Of a stretch of 64,000 bases of DNA, positions 43,706 through 52,547 are shown one piece after another. The DNA is from Thalassospira xiamenensis M-5 = DSM 17429. Its GTDB lineage: Bacteria > Pseudomonadota > Alphaproteobacteria > Rhodospirillales > Thalassospiraceae. Positions within the stretch are counted from its first letter, which is position 1, and every line of letters starts with the position of its first letter. The stretch is from contig NZ_CP004388.1 in the NCBI RefSeq assembly GCF_000300235.2, positions 4,410,001 to 4,474,000 of the forward strand, written 5' to 3'. The translations under genes and the position numbers were made by a program. The notes under the pieces are model-generated. The model was not told the DNA's origin, made no database searches, and saw only the letters and a list, made by a program, of their open reading frames with translations.

Positions 43706-44239
43706 ATGACAAACCTTTCCTATCTTGCAACCGTCGAAGGCTATTTCGATATTGCGGTGGTCGACATGATCCTGCGGCTCTGCGCGGCAACGGTCATTGG
43801 CATGCTGATCGGGTTAAACCGGGATGTGAATGGCAAGCCGACCGGCATGCGGACATTGGCATTGGTAGCACTTGGTGCCGCGGTTGTGTCGGTGGTTGCA
43901 GTACATTTCGAGGATTTGATCGATCACCCTGATGCACTATCGCGCGTCGTGCAGGGGATTTTGCAGGGCGTTTTGACCGGCATCGGCTTTATCGGGGCGG
44001 GTGTTATTCTGCGCCATCCAAAGGATATGTCAGTCAGCGGCCTGACGACGGCGGCAACCGTCTGGATCACGGCGGCACTTGGCATCGCATGCGCCCTTGC
44101 GGCCTGGCATATCGTGGTGATCGCGACGGTGTTGACGTTGATTGTCCTGATTGTTTTAAAACCGGTCGAACTAATGCTGGTTCGGCTTCTGGGTAGCGAC
44201 GAAACGGTGGAAGATATCAGGAAAGACAACGAAGGCTGA
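43706..44239 (+). CDS. MgtC/SapB family protein
   Basis: 177 residues. Membrane domain only: MILRLCAATVIGMLIGLNRDVNGKPTGMRTLALVALGAAVVSVVAV is the MgtC signature, then GVLTGIGFIGAGVILRHPKDMSVSGLTTAATVWITAALGIACALAAW and a final hydrophobic helix. The C-terminal ACT-like domain of Salmonella MgtC is missing, as in short MgtC/SapB members. The role in magnesium starvation or membrane energy is not proven for this group. Convergent with lacI, ten bases apart. Confidence 0.9.
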   Translation: MTNLSYLATVEGYFDIAVVDMILRLCAATVIGMLIGLNRDVNGKPTGMRTLALVALGAAVVSVVAVHFEDLIDHPDALSRVVQGILQGVLTGIGFIGAGVILRHPKDMSVSGLTTAATVWITAALGIACALAAWHIVVIATVLTLIVLIVLKPVELMLVRLLGSDETVEDIRKDNEG

Positions 44240-44249
44240 TTGCCATGGA

Positions 44250-45290
44250 TCAGAAATCCTCCCCTTCCCGGAAGGCGGCGAGGTCATCAATCCGCCGATA
44301 AGGCAGCAGCGTTTGCAGTTTTTCGGCGGGTGTGCCGGTCATCAGGCTGTGCAAATGTTCCGACAGGACTTTTCCAACCTTGCGTTGCGGCTGGTAGTAA
44401 TAGGCAAGTTTCTGTTTTGAGAGCATACGGAACGGCATGCCGCCAAAGCCGACAACACCGATTCCGTCACGGATCGTATCCATGCCCAGTTCCAGTAATG
44501 CTTCGAGTGCGCCAATCATTGTCATCTGACTTGCGCAGACCACGGCAGTAGCATCGCGCTGATCGGTCAGCAGGCGGATGGTGGCTTCGCGGGCCGCGCG
44601 GACGGAAACATCCGAAGTCATCCAGATCAGGCTTTCTGGATCAAGCCCTGCCTCGATCATGGCGCGGCGCGCACCGCGTTTGCGATATCCGAAAAAGGTC
44701 AGGTCTTCAGGCGGATCAATCATGCCGATTTTGCGGTGGCCGTCATCAATCAGGCGTTTGACCGCATCATATGCCGCCTGTTCATCATCGTGATCGACAA
44801 AGGCATGCGGAGTTAAAAGTTCGGTCCGACCAAAGCTGACAAAGGGAAAGTCATGTTGCAGGCAGTATTTGGCGCGGCTGTCCTGCAATGTGGTGCGCGA
44901 AAAGACAACCGCATCGGCCATGTGTTGCGTATGTACGCGGCGAACGGGTTCAAGTGGATCTTCGCTGCTGGTCTGGGCCAGGACAACCAGTGAATAGTGA
45001 TCGGCCTCCAAACCTTTTGCCAGGCTTTCAACCTGGGCCAGAAAGCCCGGGTCGCCATAATCACCAACTTCGGGGGAATACAGGATCGAACAGACCTGCA
45101 TGGTTTTGCCGGTGCGCAGCATGACGCCACGGGCATCGGGGTGATAACCGATTTCGGCCGCCGCGGCCTTGACGCGTGCGACCGTATCAGGTTTGACCTC
45201 CGGCCCGTCTTTCAATGCACGAGAAACCGTTGTGACCGACAGGCCAAGACGGTCAGCAATAGTGCGAAGGTTCGGGCGGGAGGCTGACAT
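44250..45290 (-). CDS. LacI family transcriptional regulator
   Basis: 346 residues. HTH NLRTIADRLGLSVTTVSRALKDGPEVKPDTVARVKAAAAEIGYHPDARGVMLRTGKT is standard LacI, and the periplasmic-binding-like effector domain (residues 65-340) contains FVDHDDEQAAYDAVKRLIDDGHRKIGMIDPP. It is 53 bases downstream of the GH1 glucosidase gene on the same strand and likely cotranscribed. Two matching operator-like sites sit in front of that gene and the ABC operon; I take this protein as their repressor. Confidence 0.92.
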   Translation of the reverse strand: MSASRPNLRTIADRLGLSVTTVSRALKDGPEVKPDTVARVKAAAAEIGYHPDARGVMLRTGKTMQVCSILYSPEVGDYGDPGFLAQVESLAKGLEADHYSLVVLAQTSSEDPLEPVRRVHTQHMADAVVFSRTTLQDSRAKYCLQHDFPFVSFGRTELLTPHAFVDHDDEQAAYDAVKRLIDDGHRKIGMIDPPEDLTFFGYRKRGARRAMIEAGLDPESLIWMTSDVSVRAAREATIRLLTDQRDATAVVCASQMTMIGALEALLELGMDTIRDGIGVVGFGGMPFRMLSKQKLAYYYQPQRKVGKVLSEHLHSLMTGTPAEKLQTLLPYRRIDDLAAFREGEDF

Positions 45291-45343
45291 ATACAGGTCC
45301 GTTCATCTATTCTTTGGCGGACAATCTAATCGCCCGTCTGTGG

Positions 45344-46675
45344 TTAAGGCAATGCGTTGCTTTCGATCACGCGCCGCATGAAGTCATAAGACGCCTTTGG
45401 CGTCCGTTTCTGCGTGTTGTAATCGACATGCACCAACCCGAACCGCTTTTCATAGCCATATGCCCATTCGAAATTATCAAGCAGGGACCAGGGCATATAT
45501 CCTTGCACATTTGCGCCTTCGTCAACGGCGCGCAAAAGAGCCGAGAGATATTCACTGTAGTAGGCAATGCGATCCTGATCTTCGATATAGCCGTCATGAC
45601 CGGGAAGATCGATGAAGGCACCGCCATTCTCGGTCACGAAAACCGGCGGATTGCCGTAGTTCTCCTGCAGGATTTTCATGGTGCGATAGAAGCAGTCACC
45701 ATCAATCGCCCACCCCATTTCTGTGCGACGGAAATATTTTGGCGGTTCGGCGTGTTTGAACGGCCATGCGCGTCCTTCAGTGGCTTCGATATAGCTTGGA
45801 AAATACTGGTTCAGGCCCTGAAAATCGACTTTGGTTTTGATCGCTTCAAGGTCGCCATCCTGAATATGGGGTTCCATGCGATCAATAATCAGCTCGGGAT
45901 AGCGGCCGAAATAGACCGGATCAAGGAAGGTGCCATTCCATTTGGCTTCGAACAGATCGACCAGATGGGCGTCCTGTTCGCGCCGATGCGGCAGTGTATA
46001 GGCCTTGTGCATCGGCAAAACGAATCCGACCGGTGCATCCGGATAATGATGCTTGATCACGCGGGTCGCCCGCGCATGGCACATATTCAGATGATGGGCG
46101 ACGCGCATCGCTGCGCGTGGATCGGTAATACCCGGTGCGTGGCGGCCTTCTTCGTGACCGACCCATGCAACCACGTTGGGTTCGTTAAATGTAACCCATG
46201 ATTTGACCCGGTCGCCAAACCGTTTCACAAGCAATTCGGTGTAATCGCCAAACCAGTCAACGATATCGCGATTCGCCCAGCCCCCGCGATCCTGCAACGC
46301 CTGTGGCAAATCCCAGTGATAAAGACAAAGCCAAGGATCAAGATCGCGTTCGCACATTCCGTCAATCAGCCGGTCGTAAAACGCCATGCCGGTTTCATTA
46401 ACTTCGCCGGTGCCATTCGGTATGACACGCGGCCACATTACCGAAAATCGATAATGTTTCGCGCCAAGCCGACGGATCAGGTCAAGATCCTCGGCCCAGC
46501 GATGGTAATGATCGCAGGCGACGCTGCCGTTGTCGCCATTGGCAACCCGGCCGGGTGTTGCACAGTAGGTGTCCCAGATGCTGGCGCCGCGCCCGTCGTC
46601 GCTCGCGCCGCCTTCAATCTGGTAGCTTGAGGTCGAGACACCCCAGCGGAAACCGTTGGGAAAAGGTTTGATCAT
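45344..46675 (-). CDS. GH1 family beta-glucosidase
   Basis: 443 residues from the ATG at 46675 (AAGGAAAC upstream). Glycoside hydrolase family 1 TIM barrel: FRWGVSTSSYQIEGGASDDGRGASIWDTYC, LGAKHYRFSVMWPRVIP, acid/base Glu in WVTFNEPNVVAWVGHEEG near residue 170 and nucleophile Glu in PPVFVTENGGAF near residue 350, then WSLLDNFEWAYGYEKRFGLVHVDY. No signal peptide, so it acts on sugars brought in by the adjacent ABC importer. The upstream in-frame extension to 46828 covers the operator and is not coding. Confidence 0.95.
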   Translation of the reverse strand: MIKPFPNGFRWGVSTSSYQIEGGASDDGRGASIWDTYCATPGRVANGDNGSVACDHYHRWAEDLDLIRRLGAKHYRFSVMWPRVIPNGTGEVNETGMAFYDRLIDGMCERDLDPWLCLYHWDLPQALQDRGGWANRDIVDWFGDYTELLVKRFGDRVKSWVTFNEPNVVAWVGHEEGRHAPGITDPRAAMRVAHHLNMCHARATRVIKHHYPDAPVGFVLPMHKAYTLPHRREQDAHLVDLFEAKWNGTFLDPVYFGRYPELIIDRMEPHIQDGDLEAIKTKVDFQGLNQYFPSYIEATEGRAWPFKHAEPPKYFRRTEMGWAIDGDCFYRTMKILQENYGNPPVFVTENGGAFIDLPGHDGYIEDQDRIAYYSEYLSALLRAVDEGANVQGYMPWSLLDNFEWAYGYEKRFGLVHVDYNTQKRTPKASYDFMRRVIESNALP

Positions 46676-46725
46676 GATTGTTTCCTTGCCCTGTCGCGGA
46701 TCGCATTCGTTGGCAGATCCAAAAT

Positions 46726-46737
46726 CGTAACGTTTCG
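46726..46737 (-). promoter_or_regulatory. LacI-type operator, GH1-proximal copy
   Basis: CGTAACGTTTCG (inside ATCGTAACGTTTCGGAA) is the exact reverse complement of the second site at 46835-46846. It lies 51 bases before the GH1 start, over a possible -10 (TACGAT on the minus strand). Centre-to-centre distance to the other copy is 109 bases. Confidence 0.65.
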
Positions 46738-46799
46738 GAAATTTCGGCAAAAAAATAATGCCGGATCGATTTCGCCTTATTATGGCCGGGTTTTCTTGA

Positions 46800-46828
46800 T
46801 TGACAAGAGTGAATAAACCGCTTATCAA
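46800..46828 (+). promoter_or_regulatory. Promoter of the sugar ABC transporter operon
   Basis: TTGACA (46800-46805), a 17-base spacer and TATCAA (46823-46828) form a good sigma-70-type promoter. The operator copy at 46835-46846 covers the expected start of transcription, and the ABC gene starts 76 bases further on with an AGGGAGG site. Confidence 0.65.
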
Positions 46829-46834
46829 AAAAAT

Positions 46835-46846
46835 CGAAACGTTACG
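46835..46846 (+). promoter_or_regulatory. LacI-type operator, ABC-proximal copy
   Basis: CGAAACGTTACG, inside ATCGAAACGTTACGAATT, sits just past the -10 of the ABC operon promoter. It is a near-palindrome centred on ACGT and mirrors the site at 46726-46737. Confidence 0.7.
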
Positions 46847-46904
46847 AATTTTCGACCATTTAAGAAGTCGGGCGCGAACGTATCCATTAGGGAGGACATC
46901 CGTT

Positions 46905-48149
46905 ATGAAGAAATTTTCAAGGGTCGCAGCACTTGCGACATTTCTGAGCGCCGGTGTTTCTGCGGGTGCGCTTCACGCCCAGACTGCCGAAGTTCTGCAT
47001 TGGTGGACATCGGGCAGCGAGCAGGCTGCTTTGGGCGAAATCCGTACCGCTTTCGAAGCACAGGGCGGTAAATGGGTCGATACACCGATTGCGGGTGGCG
47101 GCAATGCCCGCGCGGCTGCGGTCAACCGCATGCTGGGCGGCGACCCGGCGACTGTTTTCCAGTTTTCCATCGGGCAGCAATTGCGTGAATTGGCCGATCA
47201 GGGGCTTCTGGCCGATGTGAATGCGGTGGCCGAGGAAGAAAACTGGGATGAAAAGCTGCCGCCACTTATCGTTCAGGCTGCAAAATATGATGGTGATTAT
47301 ATCGCCGCCCCGATCAACATCCATGGTGAAAACTGGATGTTCTACAACAAGGACGCGCTTGAAAAAGCCGGGATCGAGGTGCCGAAAAGCTGGCCGGAAT
47401 TCGTTGATGCGGCGAAAAAGCTTGAAGATGCCGGTGTGATTCCGATCGGCCTTGGCGGGCAGCCGTGGCAGGAACGCATCCTGTTTAACAGTGTCCTTCT
47501 CGGCGTTGGCGGGCGTGAATTCTACGCCAAGCTATACAGCACGCTGGATGATGAACTTCTGGCATCCGACACCATGCGCAAGGTGTTTGAAACCTTTGCA
47601 GCGCTCAAACCCTTTGTCGATGAAGCGAGCCCGGGTCGTAACTGGAACGAAGCGACCAATATGGTCATCCGCGGCGACGCCGCGTTTCAGTTTATGGGTG
47701 ACTGGGCCAAGGGTGAAATTATTGCGGCCGGTGTCGAACCGGGCACAACGGTCGGCTGTGCCTTCGCCCCGGCCATCGATACCGCCTATATCATGACGGT
47801 TGATGCCTTTGCTTTTTCCGCGATGGACAGCGAAGAAGCACAGGCGGCCCAGGAAAAAATGGCGCATGTGATGCTGGAGCCTGATGTCCAGATTGCGTTC
47901 AATAAGAAAAAGGGTTCGATCCCTGCCCTTCTTGATGTGCCGGGTGATAGTTTTGATGTCTGTGCACAAAAGGCCATGGCGACATTGCAGGACAAGAAAA
48001 CCCATCTGGTCAGTACCGGTCTGTTTGGTGTTCCAAGTGCCGTTTCCGGGGCAATTGATGACAGTATCTCCAATTTCTGGAACAGTGCTGACATGAGTCC
48101 GGAACAGGGGCAGGAAGAATTCCGTCAGGCGATTTCCTATGCCAAGTAA
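46905..48149 (+). CDS. Sugar ABC transporter substrate-binding protein (CUT1)
   Basis: 414 residues from the ATG at 46905. A Sec signal (MKKFSRVAALATFLSAGVSAGALHAQ) leads to a periplasmic binding fold: AEVLHWWTSGSEQAALGEIRTAFEAQGGKWVDTPIAGGG, AAPINIHGENWMFYNKDALEKAGIEVPKSWPEFVDAAKKL. The HWWTSGSE opening resembles the glucose/mannose binders of the GtsA type. It is the first gene of a four-gene importer and is followed by a stem-loop that may raise its expression over the permeases. Confidence 0.92.
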   Translation: MKKFSRVAALATFLSAGVSAGALHAQTAEVLHWWTSGSEQAALGEIRTAFEAQGGKWVDTPIAGGGNARAAAVNRMLGGDPATVFQFSIGQQLRELADQGLLADVNAVAEEENWDEKLPPLIVQAAKYDGDYIAAPINIHGENWMFYNKDALEKAGIEVPKSWPEFVDAAKKLEDAGVIPIGLGGQPWQERILFNSVLLGVGGREFYAKLYSTLDDELLASDTMRKVFETFAALKPFVDEASPGRNWNEATNMVIRGDAAFQFMGDWAKGEIIAAGVEPGTTVGCAFAPAIDTAYIMTVDAFAFSAMDSEEAQAAQEKMAHVMLEPDVQIAFNKKKGSIPALLDVPGDSFDVCAQKAMATLQDKKTHLVSTGLFGVPSAVSGAIDDSISNFWNSADMSPEQGQEEFRQAISYAK

Positions 48150-48178
48150 GGCAGATGGAATGACACGGCTTTGCAGGT

Positions 48179-48203
48179 GTGCCGCTGCTTGATGCAGCGG
48201 CAC
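48179..48203 (+). other. Intercistronic stem-loop after the binding-protein gene
   Basis: Perfect 10-bp stem GTGCCGCTGC (48179-48188) and GCAGCGGCAC (48194-48203) with loop TTGAT. It has no T-tract and lies between binding-protein and first permease genes, where such hairpins commonly protect the upstream message. Confidence 0.7.
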
Positions 48204-48227
48204 CTTTACAAAGAAGCGAGATTACTT

Positions 48228-49157
48228 ATGGCCGAACCGGCACAGGGTGCGTTGAAAACTTCGCACAACGGCAGACGGCGCTGGCGTCCGCAATGGACGG
48301 CAAGAATGGCGCTGATCCCTGCCATGACGATTACCATCGTCTGCTTTTATGGCTTTATTATCTGGACCTTTGTGATTTCGCTGACGCGGTCGCGTCTGTT
48401 GCCGGTCTATAAATTTACCGGCTTTGACCAATATGTGCGCCTGTTCGCCAATGAACGTTGGTGGACGGCAATGCAGAATATTGCCATTCATGGCTTCCTG
48501 TTTATCGGTGGATGTATCGTTTTCGGTTATTTGCTGGCGATTCTGATTGATCGCGGGATCAAGGCCGAGGGCATGTTTCGCACGGTTTTCATGCTGCCGC
48601 TTTCGATGTCTTTCATCGTGACAGGTGTCATCTGGCAATGGGTGATGAATCCGGGTTTGGGGCTTCAGGATGCTGTGCGCGAACTGGGCTGGACTACATT
48701 TGAGTTCAACTGGATCGTACGTCAGGATCGGGCGATCTATACCCTTGCCATTGCCGGAATCTGGCAGCAGGTCGGGCTGTGCATGGCACTGTTTCTCGCA
48801 GGGCTACGTAATGTCGACCCCAATATCTGGAAGGCATCACGGGTGGATGGCATTCCGATCTGGCGGGTCTATCTGCATGTGATTACGCCGATGATGCGCA
48901 CCGTATTCTTTACCGTATTCATCCTGATGAGCGCGATTGTCATGAAGGCCTATGACCTTGTCGTTGCCCTGACCGGCGGTGGGCCCGGCTTTTCATCGGA
49001 TTTGCCGGCGAAATTTGTTGTCGATCATATCCTGAACCGGCAGGAACTTGGCCTTGGTGCGGCCGGTGCATTTGTATTGCTGTGTACCGTGATTGCAGTC
49101 ATTTCGCCCTATATCCATTTTGAACTGCGCAAAGCACGCGACGGTGGGGGGCATTGA
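48228..49157 (+). CDS. Sugar ABC transporter permease (MalF/UgpA type)
   Basis: 309 residues from the ATG at 48228. Six predicted membrane segments; the first is ALIPAMTITIVCFYGFIIWTFVISL. The ABC-contact EAA loop is KASRVDGIPIWRVYLHVITPMMR (residues about 205-230), followed by a MKAYDLVVALTGGGPG sequence that is very typical of CUT1 permeases. It pairs with the next gene, which starts three bases after its stop. Confidence 0.93.
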   Translation: MAEPAQGALKTSHNGRRRWRPQWTARMALIPAMTITIVCFYGFIIWTFVISLTRSRLLPVYKFTGFDQYVRLFANERWWTAMQNIAIHGFLFIGGCIVFGYLLAILIDRGIKAEGMFRTVFMLPLSMSFIVTGVIWQWVMNPGLGLQDAVRELGWTTFEFNWIVRQDRAIYTLAIAGIWQQVGLCMALFLAGLRNVDPNIWKASRVDGIPIWRVYLHVITPMMRTVFFTVFILMSAIVMKAYDLVVALTGGGPGFSSDLPAKFVVDHILNRQELGLGAAGAFVLLCTVIAVISPYIHFELRKARDGGGH

Positions 49158-49159
49158 CC

Positions 49160-50014
49160 ATGCGATTTAACCGTCTTGCGCTTTATGGACTGCTGGGCAT
49201 TGCTGCCCTGATGATTTTGGCGCCGGTTTTTATTATGGTGTCGACATCGCTTAAACCGATGGATGAAATTCGTGATGGCAGCATCTTTGCCCTGCCGGTG
49301 GAACCAAGTTTTGACGCGTGGCGCGAAGCATGGTCTGGCGATTGTAGCCAAACCGCAGGCGGAAATTGCGGTGGTCTGTCATCCTCCTTCCTGACATCAG
49401 TCAAAATCGTCATTCCGGCGCTTTTCCTTTCGGTCGGACTTGGTGCGGTTACCGGTTATGCCTTGGCAGCGTGGAAAATGCGCGGGGCCAATCTGATGTT
49501 TGCCGCCCTTCTGGTTGGCATGTTCATCCCGCCACAGGTAACACTTTATCCCCTGATCATCATGGTGCGCGAACTGGGAATATTTGGATCCATTCCGGGA
49601 TTGGTTCTGGTGCATGTCATATGGGGCGTTGCCTTTACCACCATGATGTTTCGTAACTTTTTCAAAACCGTTCCACAGGATCTGCTGAAAGCCGCTCGCA
49701 TTGACGGAGCCGGTTTCTGGCCCTTGTTCTGGCATGTCATGTTGCCCCTTTCGTTGCCGATCCTCGGTGTCGCGATGATTTTGCAGTTCACATATATCTG
49801 GAACGATTTTCTGTTGGGCCTGACCTTTGGTGGGCGATCCGGACAACCGATGACGGTTGCGCTCAATAACCTTGTCGGATCGCAGTTCGGCGAGAAGGAA
49901 TATAACGTGGATATGGCTGCCACCATGCTGACGGCGCTTCCGACATTGGCTGTTTATCTGCTGTCGGGGCGGTTGTTTGTTCGCGGAATTGCGGCTGGTG
50001 CAGTGAAAGGATAA
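49160..50014 (+). CDS. Sugar ABC transporter permease (MalG/UgpE type)
   Basis: 284 residues. Six membrane segments, the first being LALYGLLGIAALMILAPVFIMV, and then the EAA loop KAARIDGAGFWPLFWHVMLPLSLPIL near residue 185 and TYIWNDFLLGLTF. The periplasmic loop has an unusual CSQTAGGNC pair of cysteines (about residues 56-64), which could form a disulfide. The ATG at 49160 is two bases past the preceding stop, and the ATPase follows after five bases. Confidence 0.93.
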   Translation: MRFNRLALYGLLGIAALMILAPVFIMVSTSLKPMDEIRDGSIFALPVEPSFDAWREAWSGDCSQTAGGNCGGLSSSFLTSVKIVIPALFLSVGLGAVTGYALAAWKMRGANLMFAALLVGMFIPPQVTLYPLIIMVRELGIFGSIPGLVLVHVIWGVAFTTMMFRNFFKTVPQDLLKAARIDGAGFWPLFWHVMLPLSLPILGVAMILQFTYIWNDFLLGLTFGGRSGQPMTVALNNLVGSQFGEKEYNVDMAATMLTALPTLAVYLLSGRLFVRGIAAGAVKG

Positions 50015-50019
50015 CGGAC

Positions 50020-51093
50020 ATGAACGGCGTTGAATTACGTGGTGTGACCAAGGCCTATGCCGGTCTGACCGTGATGAAGGATATCAATCTCGAAATCGAG
50101 GATGGTGCGTTTCTGGTCCTGTTAGGGCCGTCGGGGTGCGGCAAATCGACGATCTTGAACATGATTGCCGGTCTGGAACCCGTCACCGGCGGATCAATCC
50201 ACATCGCCGGGCGAGATGTCTCGGAACTGGAGCCTGATGAACGCGATATCGCGATGGTGTTTCAGTCCTATGCGCTCTATCCGACCATGTCGGTGCGCAG
50301 GAATATCGGTTTTGGCCTTAAAATGCGTGGCATGCCCAAGGCCGATATCGAAAAGCGTGTCGATGACATTGGTGAACTTCTGCAAATTACCCCGCTTCTG
50401 GATCGTAAACCGTCGCAATTGTCCGGTGGGCAGCAGCAACGCGTGGCGATCGGCCGTGCGCTGGTGCGCGAACCATCGGTTTTCCTGTTTGACGAGCCTC
50501 TATCGAACCTTGATGCCAAATTGCGTGCCGATATGCGTGTCGAATTGAAACGCCTTCATGAACGGCTTGGCCGGACCATTGTCTATGTCACCCACGATCA
50601 GATCGAAGCCATGACGCTGGCAACCAAGGTTTTGGTGCTGGACAAAGGGTCTATCCAGCAGGCCGACACACCGGAAAATGTTTATCGCCGACCGGCCAAC
50701 AGGTTTGTCGCCAGCTTCGTCGGTGCCCCGACCATGAATTTCATTGATGGCAAACTGGTTCAGGTGGGTGACGGAATTGCGTTTGACGGGGGATCGGGCC
50801 AATTGCCATTGGTAGATTTGCCCGGCCGCGCCCGTGAATTTATCGGCTGCCCCATGACATTGGGCGCGCGGCCGGAACATCTTGTATTTGATGACTTTGG
50901 TGCAAATGCCCGGGTGCTTCTGGCAGAGCCGACCGGGCCTGATCAATATGTCCGTCTTGCCGTCGCCGGGGCGGAGGTTACGGCCCGTACAGGCCCCGAA
51001 CAGCATTTCAGTTCCGGCAGTGATGCCCGGATCATGATTGATGGTGCGCGTGTATCGCTGTTTGATCCGGAAAGTGGTCAGGCCGTTCTATAG
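50020..51093 (+). CDS. Sugar ABC transporter ATP-binding protein (MalK/UgpC type)
   Basis: 357 residues. Walker A LLGPSGCGKSTILNMIAGL near residue 40, Q-loop MVFQSYALYP, ABC signature QLSGGQQQRVAIGRAL near 135, Walker B VFLFDEPLSNLDAKLR, and the switch His in YVTHDQIEAM. A C-terminal TOBE domain (residues 240-355, ending ARIMIDGARVSLFDPE) is that of MalK-like regulatory ATPases. Last gene of the importer operon; a GC-rich hairpin follows. Confidence 0.95.
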   Translation: MNGVELRGVTKAYAGLTVMKDINLEIEDGAFLVLLGPSGCGKSTILNMIAGLEPVTGGSIHIAGRDVSELEPDERDIAMVFQSYALYPTMSVRRNIGFGLKMRGMPKADIEKRVDDIGELLQITPLLDRKPSQLSGGQQQRVAIGRALVREPSVFLFDEPLSNLDAKLRADMRVELKRLHERLGRTIVYVTHDQIEAMTLATKVLVLDKGSIQQADTPENVYRRPANRFVASFVGAPTMNFIDGKLVQVGDGIAFDGGSGQLPLVDLPGRAREFIGCPMTLGARPEHLVFDDFGANARVLLAEPTGPDQYVRLAVAGAEVTARTGPEQHFSSGSDARIMIDGARVSLFDPESGQAVL

Positions 51094-51096
51094 AAA

Positions 51097-51131
51097 CCGG
51101 GCCAACCGCGTGCTTATTGCGGTTGGCCCGG
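51097..51131 (+). terminator. Hairpin after the sugar ABC operon
   Basis: Perfect 13-bp stem CCGGGCCAACCGC (51097-51109) and GCGGTTGGCCCGG (51119-51131). A weak T-rich tail (CAACTTTGTT) follows. It lies between the convergent ATPase and dipeptidase genes and can serve both. Confidence 0.75.
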
Positions 51132-51151
51132 CAACTTTGTTGCCCAATCAA

Positions 51152-51709
51152 TTATTTCATCATGCTTTGCGGCAGGGAACTGTCGGAAAACAGGGGATAA
51201 TTGCTGCGTGCGTTAGGCAGTTGATAATGCCACCATTCGTGGCTGTAATATTCGAAACCCGCACTAACCATGATGCCCAGAAGCAGCAAACGGTTGGCCT
51301 CGGCGTCTTTTGAAAGCCCGTCCGCTCCATGATAGGACCGGATATGCATTTCATCAAACCCTGCCCCCATATCCAGTTCCTTGCCGTTTGCGTCCAACAG
51401 CGTTAGATCAATGGCAACACCACGGCCATGTGGCGATCCAAGATCGGGATTGGCGATGAAATCGGGATTGGGTGTATGGTTCCAAAGAGCCCGCTGGGCT
51501 TCTTGTGGGCGGAAGGCATCCAGAATGCGAATGCGTTTACCGTGACGTCGTGCCATGGCGACAGCCTTTTTCAGGCAGTCCGCCGCATCACGATGAAGAT
51601 AGCAGGCAGGCCGTGAATAGATCGGTGCCCCGGTGAAATTGCGATCCGTGGCATAAACAATATCAATTTCGACATCATATTCTTGTGGCGTAATTTCGAC
51701 CAGCGCCAT
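51152..51709 (-). CDS. ddpX: D-alanyl-D-alanine dipeptidase (VanX/DdpX family)
   Basis: 185 residues. Zinc M15-type dipeptidase that splits D-Ala-D-Ala. Ligands: SPHGRGVAIDLTLLD (His and Asp) near residue 97 and HEWWHYQL (Glu base and His) near residue 160; RILDAFRPQEAQRALW is the conserved Arg/Phe region. No signal peptide, so it probably acts in the cytosol or on imported peptides, as DdpX does in E. coli for D-Ala salvage. It stands without a van cluster and I do not infer glycopeptide resistance. Divergent from tsaB. Confidence 0.9.
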   Translation of the reverse strand: MALVEITPQEYDVEIDIVYATDRNFTGAPIYSRPACYLHRDAADCLKKAVAMARRHGKRIRILDAFRPQEAQRALWNHTPNPDFIANPDLGSPHGRGVAIDLTLLDANGKELDMGAGFDEMHIRSYHGADGLSKDAEANRLLLLGIMVSAGFEYYSHEWWHYQLPNARSNYPLFSDSSLPQSMMK

Positions 51710-51728
51710 TGCCGGAGGCCCCCTGTTC

Positions 51729-52547
51729 TTGTCGTTTACCGATTACATCAAAAAAATGCTGACTGGTCAGTTGCGTCACAATCCCCATAGCGCAGATCGG
51801 ACCGCACCGCAAACGTCATCCGGGGCCATTGAAAAAACGGGCCCAACGCTTTTGGCTATCGACACCGCGTCAACGTCACTTTCAACAGCTGTACTGGTCA
51901 ATGGCGAGGTCAAGAGCGAGCTTTATGAGGATATGGAACGCGGGCAGGCAGAAAACCTGATGAGGTTTATTGCCAAAAGTCTGGATCAGGCGGGAATCAC
52001 CTTTGACGAGGTTGATGGTGTCGCCGTCACCGTCGGACCGGGCGCTTTTACCGGTATGCGGATCGGCCTTGCGACCGCGCGTGCGCTTGGGCTAGCACGT
52101 AAAATTCCGGTGGTTGGTGTCAGTTCGCTTGAGGCGGTGGCCTATGGCGTTTCCGAACGTGATCAGCAGGGACGAAATATTCTGGTGGCACTCGACAGCA
52201 AGCGGAACGAAATTTTTGCCCAGGCCTTTGATGGCAAGAAGCGCCCGCTCAGTGCGCCGGAATGTGTCGCACCCCGACAGGCTCTGATGATGGCCCCACC
52301 GGGCGATACGCTTCTGGCCGGCGATGCTACCCCACGCCTTTTGACTGCGGCTGCCCACGCGCCGGATGCATTTTATGATTGCACGGCGCCGGGGCTACCG
52401 CGAGCCGGAAATGTGGCGCGTATTGCAGCGGCGCGCTGGGGAACGGATGAAAACCTGCCGCCTGTGCCAATGTATCTGCGTGCACCCGATGCGCGCCGGA
52501 TCGAAGATCAGGGACCGGCAAAAAACAAGCCGGTACATGAGGAATGA
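51729..52547 (+). CDS. tsaB: tRNA threonylcarbamoyladenosine biosynthesis protein TsaB
   Basis: 272 residues. TsaB helps form t6A37 in tRNA with TsaC, TsaD and TsaE. LLAIDTASTSLSTAVLVNGEV at about residues 41-61 is the ASKHA phosphate-1 segment, and VAVTVGPGAFTGMRIGLATARALGLARKIPVVGVSSLEAVA the family signature. The first 38 residues are an unusual polar lead. The TTG at 51729 has GGAGG ten bases upstream; the ATG at 51756 has none. The stop overlaps rimI by four bases (ATGA). Confidence 0.92.
   Translation: MSFTDYIKKMLTGQLRHNPHSADRTAPQTSSGAIEKTGPTLLAIDTASTSLSTAVLVNGEVKSELYEDMERGQAENLMRFIAKSLDQAGITFDEVDGVAVTVGPGAFTGMRIGLATARALGLARKIPVVGVSSLEAVAYGVSERDQQGRNILVALDSKRNEIFAQAFDGKKRPLSAPECVAPRQALMMAPPGDTLLAGDATPRLLTAAAHAPDAFYDCTAPGLPRAGNVARIAAARWGTDENLPPVPMYLRAPDARRIEDQGPAKNKPVHEE

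Noticed and set aside
46800..46904. Longer start (46800) for the sugar-binding protein
   Set aside because: That segment contains the promoter and operator; the ATG at 46905 has a strong ribosome site and gives a clean signal peptide.
51152..51709. VanX-type dipeptidase as a vancomycin resistance gene
   Set aside because: No vanA/vanH or regulator genes nearby, and Gram-negative DdpX proteins serve D-Ala-D-Ala recycling.
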